From the NCBI GenBank assembly GCA_021777105.1, contig JAIQZQ010000024.1, positions 1 to 40,510 of the forward strand: a stretch of DNA of 40,510 nt, read 5' to 3'. Under the pieces are notes generated by a model. That model was not told the DNA's origin. It worked only from the letters and a program-made list of their open reading frames with translations, and searched no databases. Source of the stretch: Candidatus Anammoxibacter sp. GTDB lineage: Bacteria > Planctomycetota > Brocadiia > Brocadiales > Anammoxibacteraceae. The translations under genes were made by a program, and so were the position numbers. Of the stretch, positions 16,557 through 23,110 are shown one piece after another. Every line of letters starts with the position of its first letter. Position 1 is the stretch's first letter.

Positions 16557-16605
16557 AAAAGCCATGTAAGTGTTAATATATATTACACTTATGTGGCTTT
16601 TGTTA
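16557..16605 (+). terminator. rho-independent terminator after tRNA-Arg
   Basis: A long imperfect hairpin begins AAAAGCCATGTAAGTGT and closes with ACACTTATGTGGCTTTT at about 16585-16601. It starts 7 nt after the CCA and ends in a short T-rich stretch. Confidence 0.75.
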
Positions 16606-16657
16606 TTTATAGACCTTCCGCAGAAACTTACCATAATCCCCTTCGCCGATTCCGGGC

Positions 16658-16682
16658 TGGAGCAATCTTGTAGATTGCTCCA
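16658..16682. repeat. TGGAGCA palindrome, copy 1
   Basis: TGGAGCAATCT (16658-16668) and AGATTGCTCCA (16672-16682) form a perfect 11-bp stem with a 3-nt loop. Related copies are at 16758-16782 and 38457-38483. The change from GTC/GAC to ATC/GAT relative to the other copies is compensated on both arms. Confidence 0.8.
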
Positions 16683-16757
16683 AATGTTTCCTGGAACCAT
16701 TTGCGTTATTGATAACGGTGAGTTTTGCGCGCATTCTAATGCTTTGGTTTAAACATG

Positions 16758-16782
16758 TGGAGGCAGTCTCAAGACTGCTCCA
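16758..16782. repeat. TGGAGCA palindrome, copy 2
   Basis: TGGAGGCAGTCT pairs with AGACTGCTCCA (16772-16782), with one extra G in the left arm. It is the second of five hairpins in this 215-bp stretch. Confidence 0.75.
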
Positions 16783-16792
16783 GCAAAAAATC

Positions 16793-16873
16793 GCCCTTAC
16801 AGGGCTAAAAATATTTAACCTTATTTCCCAGGGCGTTGCCCTGGGAAATAAGGTTAAATCACCCCTTTGGGGT
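16793..16873. repeat. three-hairpin composite palindromic element
   Basis: Hairpin 1 is GCCCT-TAC-AGGGC (16793-16805). Hairpin 2 has perfect 22-bp arms (16813-16834 and 16838-16859) around the loop GTT, with the core CCCAGGGC-GTT-GCCCTGGG. Hairpin 3 is ACCCC-TTT-GGGGT (16861-16873). The arrangement resembles composite REP/BIME-type elements. No transposase is nearby. No T-run follows, so simple termination is unlikely to be its main role. Confidence 0.8.
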
Positions 16874-17040
16874 TAGAGAATTAAGGGAAACAAAACTCTG
16901 TCATTTTGACATAAACCATTGCAACCCTCGGACTTAAAATAGAAATTCCTTTATAATTAAATTATAATTAGCTTTCTCGGGCGATAAGGATAAAGCAAAA
17001 GCGTATTAACCACAAATTTTTACTATTTTATTGAAAAAAA

Positions 17041-18501
17041 ATGCAGACTGAATTAGAGGACAAGGTTGCGAACTATATCAAATCGTATGATTTAATACCT
17101 ATTGACGGTTCTATTGTTATCGCAGTGTCGGGCGGGGCGGATTCGGTATGCATGGTTTATTTGTTAAAAAGGATAAATAAGGAGCTGTCGAACGGTCGCA
17201 AAATTTATCTGGCGCACTTAAATCATAAACTAAGAGGCGCGGAAGCGGATGGAGACGCTGAATTTGTAAAAAACCTTGCTTTCGAATTAGATTTGCCTCT
17301 CCTGATTAAAGAAGTTGATATTAATAAACTTGCAAATGAATTGCAGGGCTCGGTTGAGGAGATAGCGCGGAATGAGAGATATAATTTTTTAAAAAATAGC
17401 GCGGAAAGCGTAGAGGCTCCATATATTGCAACTGCGCACACTGCGGACGATAATGCCGAGACTATGTTACAAAGGATTGTGCGGGGAACCGGCCTTTTAG
17501 GACTAAGGGGCATTATGCCTAAACGGTTGATAGCGCAAGATTCGGACATAATGTTAATACGACCGTTGCTTAGTTTGTGGAAAGATGAAATCCTTGATTA
17601 TCTAAAACAAAACAAAATCTCTTATAGAATAGATAGCTCTAATTTTGAGAAAAAACATTTTCGCAATAAAATAAGGCTTGAGTTGATTCCGTTGCTTGAA
17701 GAGGGCTATAACAAACAGGTCAAAAAGGCTCTTATTAATCTGAGTGAAATAGCCGGCAAGAGTTGTGATATGGTGAACGATATCTCGACCAATGCGCTAA
17801 AAAATGTTGTTCTGGAAACTAATGATAATCAATTCGTCCTTGATAATAACGCGCTTGCAAATGAAACGGATATTGTTATACAAAATATCGTGATGGAGCT
17901 ATTAGGAAAACTTAACACACCCCTTAAACAGATTGGAAATGTCCATTATAATGATATTGTCAATTTCGTTAAAGGATGTAATCACAAGGCTCTTCGTAAT
18001 TTGCCGGGTGGTTTAAAGTTATTTAAGAGAGATGCCCGTCTCATTATTCAATATTCCACAAATAGGGTAGAACCGGCGACCATACCGCCTAAAGAATTTA
18101 AAAAGATTGACATTGCCATGCCGGGTTCAACCGAATTGCCGGAGACTAATGCCGGGATTGTAACAGAAATTGTTAAAAATGAGAACGGTTTCCTTGAACG
18201 GTTCAAAGCGAATAAGACCCAGTATGAAGAGGCTGTAGATTTAGCAAAAATAGAGCTGCCGCTATTTGCCGGCATAAGAAAACCAGGCGCTAGATTCTGG
18301 CCAATCGGGGCAGACGGGCCAAAAAAGATTAAAGATATATTTATTGATAAAAAGATCCCTAAAGACGAAAGAGGCTCGACGCCTATTGTAATGTGCAAAA
18401 ATTTTCCTGTCTGGATTGTTGGGGTGCGTGTTGATCATAGGGCGCGGATTACAGACACAACGGAAAAGATACTGATTATTAGGTATTTGCCGACGATGTA
18501 A
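17041..18501 (+). CDS. tilS: tRNA(Ile)-lysidine synthetase
   Basis: The 486-residue product has the N-terminal PP-loop ATPase motif AVSGGADS at 28-35, then LAHLNHKLRG and the substrate segment IATAHTADDNAETMLQRI. The GLRGIMP motif and NxxRLELIPLL region follow, as in TilS. The C-terminal TilS_C-like domain ends in KKIPKDERGSTPIV and WIVGVRVDHRARIT. TilS converts the wobble cytidine of tRNA-Ile(CAU) to lysidine using ATP and lysine, which is essential for AUA decoding. The full-length long form is present. No ftsH or hpt neighbour, as seen in some genomes, is present. Confidence 0.95.
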   Translation: MQTELEDKVANYIKSYDLIPIDGSIVIAVSGGADSVCMVYLLKRINKELSNGRKIYLAHLNHKLRGAEADGDAEFVKNLAFELDLPLLIKEVDINKLANELQGSVEEIARNERYNFLKNSAESVEAPYIATAHTADDNAETMLQRIVRGTGLLGLRGIMPKRLIAQDSDIMLIRPLLSLWKDEILDYLKQNKISYRIDSSNFEKKHFRNKIRLELIPLLEEGYNKQVKKALINLSEIAGKSCDMVNDISTNALKNVVLETNDNQFVLDNNALANETDIVIQNIVMELLGKLNTPLKQIGNVHYNDIVNFVKGCNHKALRNLPGGLKLFKRDARLIIQYSTNRVEPATIPPKEFKKIDIAMPGSTELPETNAGIVTEIVKNENGFLERFKANKTQYEEAVDLAKIELPLFAGIRKPGARFWPIGADGPKKIKDIFIDKKIPKDERGSTPIVMCKNFPVWIVGVRVDHRARITDTTEKILIIRYLPTM

Positions 18502-18555
18502 AATAAAAATATAAAATTGTAGGATAGGTTAAGCGGAGCGAGCCCATCAAAAAGC

Positions 18556-18600
18556 AGAAGCATAGAACATGGATGACGCGGATTTCTCCCATCCGGGGAT
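18556..18600. repeat. degenerate GCGGAT word repeat
   Basis: The words CATGGATGACGCGGATTTC and CATCCGGGGAT recall the repeat block near 541-575 (both start with a GCATAGAAC-like or ACATAGAAC word). It lies between tilS and the DUF2442 gene. Confidence 0.45.
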
Positions 18601-18608
18601 AAAAAGCT

Positions 18609-18911
18609 TCAATTTGTATTCACTGGAAGTTCTTCACGGTACCATTTCGGTAGTTTATGTTTTTTTATCAAATCATGATGCCCTGAAGATTGCAACAAGC
18701 CTTCTATAGACAGATCCTCATCCAACCCGGGCCAATAAATGCCAATGCCGTTAGGATCCAGCTTATAAATTTGCAGTTGATCAGGTTTTGCCTGCGCTAG
18801 AATAGTGGAACCAGTAGCGTTTAACGGAACTACAATTGACGCGTCTGAGAGACTAAAGCTAATTGACTTGGTTGTTACTTTTAAATTTTTTACGTCATAA
18901 ACTTTATCCAT
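18609..18911 (-). CDS. DUF2442 family protein, possible antitoxin partner
   Basis: From the ATG at 18911, preceded by GGAG, the product is 100 residues. It starts MDKVYDVKNLKVTTKSISFS and contains PNGIGIYWPGLDEDLSIEGLL, the hallmark of DUF2442. An in-frame upstream start at 18947 lacks a binding site. It overlaps the DUF4160 gene by 8 bp. DUF4160-DUF2442 pairs recur in bacterial genomes and have been proposed as toxin-antitoxin-like modules; activity here is inferred only. Confidence 0.82.
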   Translation of the reverse strand: MDKVYDVKNLKVTTKSISFSLSDASIVVPLNATGSTILAQAKPDQLQIYKLDPNGIGIYWPGLDEDLSIEGLLQSSGHHDLIKKHKLPKWYREELPVNTN

Positions 18912-19164
18912 TGTTTCTCCTCTCTTGAAAAGAATCCCACGCTTCAACTATTGTGTAATAATTATCAAAAATGATTTTTCTAATTTCTCTAACATCTTTC
19001 GGTGTAACGCCGTATAAGTACTCCGCTCTAATATCATAAATATGAGGCAAAATCCAGAATTTGCAACTTGAGCTGCTTTTGTTACAATGGACATGGATAG
19101 GCTCATTTCCTTCATTTGCAAAGAAAGATATTCTCCAGCCTTTTAGTTTAATAATCGTAGGCAT
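18904..19164 (-). CDS. DUF4160 family protein
   Basis: The 86-residue product begins MPTIIKLKGWRISFFANEG, followed by PIHVHCNKSSSSCKFWILP and a C-terminal TPKDVREIRKIIFDNY helix, the pattern of DUF4160. The biochemical function is unknown. It is the first gene of an overlapping two-gene unit with the DUF2442 gene. The small size, overlap and partner suggest a stress or addiction module. Confidence 0.82.
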   Translation of the reverse strand: MPTIIKLKGWRISFFANEGNEPIHVHCNKSSSSCKFWILPHIYDIRAEYLYGVTPKDVREIRKIIFDNYYTIVEAWDSFQERRNNG

Positions 19165-19385
19165 AAAAGATATTCTGTTGTTTAATGAAAAGCCTTTATT
19201 CTTATATATAAAAACAAAGTACGTCTTTATTTAATTTAATGGTCAAGTTCATGCATCTTTATATCTTTCCGGCAGTTTAAATATTTTATGCTAATTTTTA
19301 AAATTTTACGATATTAAAATATTTTGATTTTATCAGCGCAAACTAAGTAGTTAACGTTCATTTTTTTGTTTTTAAGGTTTATTGT

Positions 19386-19625
19386 ATGAAAAACGCTAAT
19401 TTTTTAAATGAAGATATTATGTTTGATGCGTTGGCGCAAAGGGATTCATCAATGGAGGGGCGGTTCTTTTATGGGGTGAAAACTACCGGGATATTTTGTA
19501 GGCCCACATGTTCCGCCAGAAAACCAAAGAGAGAGAATGTGGTTTATTTTACATCCACGCAGGACGCAATTAACGGGGGATATCGGGCTTGCAAGATATG
19601 CCGGCCATACGCGTGTAAACGATAG
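19386..19625 (+). CDS. stand-alone Ada zinc-binding (methylphosphotriester) domain
   Basis: The 79-residue product is just the N-terminal domain of Ada. It contains the segment FFYGVKTTGIFCRPTCSARK and then GYRACKICRP, giving the four zinc cysteines (C38, C42, C69 and C72). In Ada the first of these accepts a methyl group from DNA phosphotriesters, after which an AraC-type domain activates repair genes. Here the frame stops seven residues after the last cysteine, with no AraC or methyltransferase domain downstream. It could be a true stand-alone repair domain or the remnant of a truncated Ada; the conserved residues argue it is still functional. Confidence 0.85.
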   Translation: MKNANFLNEDIMFDALAQRDSSMEGRFFYGVKTTGIFCRPTCSARKPKRENVVYFTSTQDAINGGYRACKICRPYACKR

Positions 19626-19645
19626 CCTTTAACGCATATAATTAA

Positions 19646-19674
19646 TTGATTTTTACTTGTCTATAGTTTACTAT
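19646..19674 (+). promoter_or_regulatory. predicted tatA promoter
   Basis: TTGATT (19646-19651) and TACTAT (19669-19674) are separated by 17 bp, about 50 bp upstream of the tatA ATG. Confidence 0.4.
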
Positions 19675-19722
19675 AGCAACTGGATCAAATGATCTCAAAT
19701 TTTACTTAAATGGAGAGTTGAT

Positions 19723-19950
19723 ATGTTTGGAATGGCCGGTTGGATGGAGTTGGGAATAATTGCCGCGGTTGTTGTTCTGTTATTTGGGAAAAGGATTCCT
19801 GAAAGCATGCGTTCATTAGGCAAGGGCATTGTTGAATTTAAGAAGGGAATAAAGGATATCAACCAAAGCGATATGCGCATTCATAAACCAACGGTCAAGG
19901 AAGAGGGGACGGATAACAAACTTGACAACAATGATAAGGCCGATTCTTAA
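19723..19950 (+). CDS. tatA: twin-arginine translocase subunit TatA/TatE
   Basis: The 75-residue product has the TatA layout. A short periplasmic N-terminus leads to one membrane helix (about 8-21), then the FGKRIPESMRSLGKGIVEFKKGIK hinge and amphipathic helix, then an acidic, disordered tail. TatA forms the pore of the system that exports folded, often cofactor-containing proteins. No tatB or tatC is in the window. The neighbour mobB supports a link to molybdoenzyme export. Confidence 0.92.
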   Translation: MFGMAGWMELGIIAAVVVLLFGKRIPESMRSLGKGIVEFKKGIKDINQSDMRIHKPTVKEEGTDNKLDNNDKADS

Positions 19951-19979
19951 TAATAAAAATTTAAAACTTATTAAAATTT

Positions 19980-20046
19980 AACCGCAAAACTTTGTATTTT
20001 GCCATGTTTTCAAGGCCTAAATATCCGGTTTATTGCGGTTTTTTTA
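19980..20046 (+). terminator. possible terminator/attenuator between tatA and mobB
   Basis: AACCGCAA (19980-19987) pairs with TTGCGGTT (20033-20040), followed directly by a T-rich run. The loop is long (45 nt). It lies immediately before the mobB ATG, so it could also act as a leader structure. Confidence 0.4.
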
Positions 20047-20055
20047 TTTCTAAAT

Positions 20056-20556
20056 ATGAAAGTTGTATCTATTATAGGCAGGTCGGGCAGCGGCAAAACC
20101 ACGTTAATCGAGAGGTTAATACCTGAGCTTATGAAAAGCGGCCTTAGTGTGGCAACTATTAAACATGACGCGCACAATTTTGAGGTGGATAAAGTGGGCA
20201 AGGATAGTTGGCGGCATAAAAACGCCGGGGCAAAGATGACGATAGTGTCATCGGCAAAAAAAATAGCTTTGTTTGCCGACTCGAATGGAGACAGCAGCCT
20301 GGAATCGCTTTGTGAAAGATTTATAAACGGGGTTGATGTTGTTTTAACCGAGGGATACCGGATGAGCAAGTATCCAAAGCTTGAGGTTACGCGGGTTGAA
20401 AACGGAGAGTTGATATGCGGCGCCGCAAATAATCTGAAGGCGATTGTAAGCGACTACCAATTTGACCGGGGAGTACCGGTTTTAAAGCCGGACAACATTT
20501 CAGAAATAGCTGAATTTATAGTTAAACTGCCTGATCTGGATGAACCGGATAAATGA
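20056..20556 (+). CDS. mobB: molybdopterin-guanine dinucleotide biosynthesis adaptor MobB
   Basis: From the ATG at 20056 the product is 166 residues, beginning MKVVSIIGRSGSGKTT, a Walker A P-loop directly at the N-terminus as in MobB. It also has TIKHDAHNFEVDKVGKDSWR and VDVVLTEGYR, which are characteristic. A longer frame from 19999 would read through the hairpin and T-run and is rejected. MobB is a GTPase that assists MobA in making the bis-MGD cofactor. MobA is not in the window. Confidence 0.92.
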   Translation: MKVVSIIGRSGSGKTTLIERLIPELMKSGLSVATIKHDAHNFEVDKVGKDSWRHKNAGAKMTIVSSAKKIALFADSNGDSSLESLCERFINGVDVVLTEGYRMSKYPKLEVTRVENGELICGAANNLKAIVSDYQFDRGVPVLKPDNISEIAEFIVKLPDLDEPDK

Positions 20557-20620
20557 AAAAAGCGCGCAACCTTAGTTTAAGCCGGGGACATTGAACCAAG
20601 AAATAGCGGCACACTATTCG

Positions 20621-20658
20621 AATCTCCCTTACTCCCTCTTTGCCAAAGAGGGAAATCT
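20621..20658 (-). repeat. dispersed CCCTC palindrome, copy 2
   Basis: This is the inverted copy of 14328-14366, matching at 35 of 38 positions. The core CCCTCTTTG/CAAAGAGGG is a cleaner hairpin here, with compensating differences relative to copy 1. Confidence 0.7.
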
Positions 20659-20762
20659 AATGAATTTTGATTTTTTATATAAAGCGTTTGCTGAATATAT
20701 ACAGATATTTTCAAGATTCCTTTATATTGAATGATTAATACAATTCTGCTTTTCACTTTTCT

Positions 20763-20795
20763 TTGCCAACCGCCAATTGCTAACAGCCAACTACT
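20763..20795. repeat. GCCAAC word repeat
   Basis: The words TTTGCCAACCGCCAATTGC and AACAGCCAACTAC recur in similar form at 38709-38730 (TGCCAACTGCCAACCGC). The block ends at the stop codon of the dCMP-deaminase-like gene and may have replaced the original end of that gene. Confidence 0.45.
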
Positions 20796-21288
20796 CTTTC
20801 TCTTTTGCCTTTTTAGTTTTTACTTTTGCCGGTTCCTTTTTGCTCTTATTTATAACATCCACTTTTACTTTTGCTTCGGCAAACATCTCTTTTGCAAGTT
20901 CATCGGGATAACCATCTTCAGCGACTACCCTCTTTATATCAGAGTTTATTATCATTTTGGCGCATAGGGAGCATGGGTAGGTTGTGGTGTAAATTGTGGC
21001 GCCGGAGATTTGTATTCCATATTTAGCGGCTTGCAACAAGGCGTTCATTTCCGCGTGAAGGCCACGGCAAAGCTCATGCCGCTCGCCTGACGGCACGTTT
21101 TTAGCTATCCTTAAACAGCCGACGGCTTCGCAATGTTTGAGGCCGCGGGGCACACCGTTGTACCCGGTGGTAAGGATGTGTTTATCAACCACAAGGACGG
21201 AGCCGATCTGCCTCCTTAAACATGTTGATCTTTGCGCAACTTCGCGCGTTATTTTACGGAAATATTCATCCCACGACGGTCTGACCAT
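20791..21288 (-). CDS. dCMP deaminase / ComEB-like cytidine deaminase
   Basis: From the ATG at 21288 the product is 165 residues starting MVRPSWDEYFRKITREVAQRS. The zinc site is complete: LHAEMNALL (HAE) and TYPCSLCAKMI (PCxxC). These enzymes convert dCMP to dUMP for thymidylate synthesis. The longer frame from 21345 adds a hydrophobic 19-residue stretch unlike the family and is rejected. The last 20 residues are a Lys-rich tail, and the stop codon falls in a word-type repeat, so the C-terminus may have been altered by repeat insertion. Confidence 0.88.
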   Translation of the reverse strand: MVRPSWDEYFRKITREVAQRSTCLRRQIGSVLVVDKHILTTGYNGVPRGLKHCEAVGCLRIAKNVPSGERHELCRGLHAEMNALLQAAKYGIQISGATIYTTTYPCSLCAKMIINSDIKRVVAEDGYPDELAKEMFAEAKVKVDVINKSKKEPAKVKTKKAKEKE

Positions 21289-21581
21289 AATAGAACCCGG
21301 AAAAGAGAAGTAAATAGTAAAAGGCAAAAATAAAAACACGCCCACTAAAAGACACCGAATGACACGAAAAATATAAAAGCAAAAAACTAATACCCGAAAA
21401 CCGGATTAAACTGTTTACGTCATTCAGGTGCAGATCCGAGACTTTTAACCAACAAAGCGATTAAGTGCTTTTTCTGAAACTGTTTAACGAAACTTCAAAT
21501 GTAAATATCGTCCTCAAACGCCACGGCGCGGGGACGCGGCGACACTACATCCTTAAGGCTTAACCAAAAATAATTTTGATC

Positions 21582-23108
21582 TCATTTGCCTATGCAAAAA
21601 TCGGAAAATATTTTGTCAAGTATATCGTCTGCTACGATATTGCCGGTTATTTCGCCCAGTGAGTCCATTGCGTTGCGAAGGTCAAGCGCGATGAATTCCA
21701 GGCTTGCGTCCGCATTTGTAGTTTCAAGCGCGTACGTAATATAGTTAACTGCTTCGTTTAAAACTGCTGTTTGTCTTGTGTTTAAGACTGCGTATGATTC
21801 CGCTTGTTCAACAGAGCCTTTTGCCGCAAATTCTAAAAGAGTTTTTTTTAGCTCGTTTATCCCATGCCCGTTAACGGTGGAAGTATTTATTATTGAAACT
21901 CTATCTTCCTTTGTAACAAAACGGCCAAGATCAAGTTTTTGAGGAAGATCGCATTTAGTGACTATAATTAACTTCTTCTTTTCCGTTAACTTACCGTAAA
22001 GCTGTTTATTAATATCATCAATATGACTGCTGCCGTCAAGCGCAAATAGAATAAGGTCGGCATAATCAATAGTTTCATTTGATTTAGCCATTGATTGCTC
22101 TTTAATGTTTGCGTTTAATAACCGTGTATTATCGTTATCATGATGTTGATCAATGCCGGCGGTGTCAAAAAAGCTGAAATTAATATTGCTGATTTTAACT
22201 TTTCGTTTAATTAAATCGCGCGTAGTGTGCGGTTGGTCGGAAACTATGGAGCCGATGTCCGGCCCCAACATGTTTAACAAACTGGATTTGCCGGCATTCG
22301 GTTTGCCGTAGATTGCCACGTTTATACCCTGATCATAAACGCGTCTCTCTTTTATCTCCGCGCCGGTTAGTTTATTTAGCTCTTCAAGCGCGTTTTGCAA
22401 CTTCTCCTTTATCTGGTTGTTTGAAATAAATGAGATGTCTTGATCAGAAAAATCAATTGAGGCTTCCACGTCCGCGCAAACATCCATTAGTTGATCTTTA
22501 ATTTTGTGAACAACGCGGGAGAAGTTTCCGTTAAGCAGTGTCATTCCCGCGCGAGCTTCAGCGTCGGATTTTGACCGTATCAGTTTCATTACGGCTTCGG
22601 CCTGGGCCAGATCAATCCTGCCGTTTAAAAACGCTCTTTTAGTAAATTCGCCGGGCTCGGCAAGACGCGCCTTTCCGGTTTGTCGCTGACTGACGGCGTT
22701 AGGCCCATGTATAGGCCTATTTTGCCCGCCTGATAGCAGCTTATTCAGGATCATGTCAATAATCGGCGGAGCTCCAAAAGTGTGTATCTCTACAACGTCT
22801 TCTCTTGTAAATGATCGCGGAGCTTTCATTATATAGAGGTTTGCGGGAATCGAAGCCTGCTCATTCTCAATAAGAATGAGACCGTTGACGGAAGTGAATG
22901 TTTCGATCTCTTTTAAAATATTGGGGTTAATGCCGGGCTTCCACCGTGCGCCGTTGCCCCGGCAATCTACCGGGGCAACGTTGCATGAAAATACGGAGCC
23001 TGCGCAATTAAGGGCGTTGGGTCCGCTTATTCTCAATACCGCTTTTAATGATGCTCCGGCGGGTGTTGACAAAGCAATAATTGTGTCTTCCGTGTAATGA
23101 AAGCGCAA
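21582..23108 (-). CDS. mnmE: tRNA modification GTPase MnmE with two in-frame insertions
   Basis: The 508-residue protein is longer than the usual 450-460. The GTPase core has GKPNAGKSS (G1), TTRD (G2), DTAG (G3) and TKCD in place of NKxD (G4). EPGEFTKRAFLNGRIDLAQAEAV and the C-terminal CIGK are intact. MnmE with MnmG modifies wobble uridines of tRNA. Two segments have no counterpart in typical MnmE: about residues 43-62 and 127-146. Both are encoded by DNA carrying palindromes. The start is TTG at 23108, two bases after the yidC stop, with an AAGGG upstream. It is the last gene of the minus-strand operon. Confidence 0.93.
   Translation of the reverse strand: MRFHYTEDTIIALSTPAGASLKAVLRISGPNALNCAGSVFSCNVAPVDCRGNGARWKPGINPNILKEIETFTSVNGLILIENEQASIPANLYIMKAPRSFTREDVVEIHTFGAPPIIDMILNKLLSGGQNRPIHGPNAVSQRQTGKARLAEPGEFTKRAFLNGRIDLAQAEAVMKLIRSKSDAEARAGMTLLNGNFSRVVHKIKDQLMDVCADVEASIDFSDQDISFISNNQIKEKLQNALEELNKLTGAEIKERRVYDQGINVAIYGKPNAGKSSLLNMLGPDIGSIVSDQPHTTRDLIKRKVKISNINFSFFDTAGIDQHHDNDNTRLLNANIKEQSMAKSNETIDYADLILFALDGSSHIDDINKQLYGKLTEKKKLIIVTKCDLPQKLDLGRFVTKEDRVSIINTSTVNGHGINELKKTLLEFAAKGSVEQAESYAVLNTRQTAVLNEAVNYITYALETTNADASLEFIALDLRNAMDSLGEITGNIVADDILDKIFSDFCIGK
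22671..22730. repeat. in-frame insertion 2 in mnmE, with palindrome
   Basis: This segment encodes about 20 residues (SGGQNRPIHGPNAVSQRQTG and one Lys) inserted just before the conserved ARLAEPGEF motif. It includes TAGGCC (22700-22705) and GGCCTA (22714-22719) as an inverted repeat. The limits are estimated from comparison with remembered MnmE sequences. Confidence 0.55.
22952..22980. repeat. perfect palindrome inside mnmE (insertion 1)
   Basis: CGTTGCCCCGG (22952-22962) and CCGGGGCAACG (22970-22980) form a perfect 11-bp stem with a 7-nt loop. It lies in the N-terminal domain and encodes about residues 43-53. It shares GTTGCCC with the composite element at 16813-16859. The reading frame is kept. 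Confidence 0.75.
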
Positions 23109-23110
23109 AG

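Noticed and set aside
16570..16752. Open frame of 60 codons behind tRNA-Arg
   Set aside because: It covers the terminator and the TGGAGCA hairpin and shows no protein-like features.
16793..16873. CRISPR-like array
   Set aside because: The three hairpins are different sequences without equal-length repeats or spacers, and no cas gene is present.
21460..21560. GC-rich hairpin after mnmE as a terminator
   Set aside because: The arms near CGCCACGGCG and ACGCGGCGAC do not pair well and no T-run follows on the minus strand.
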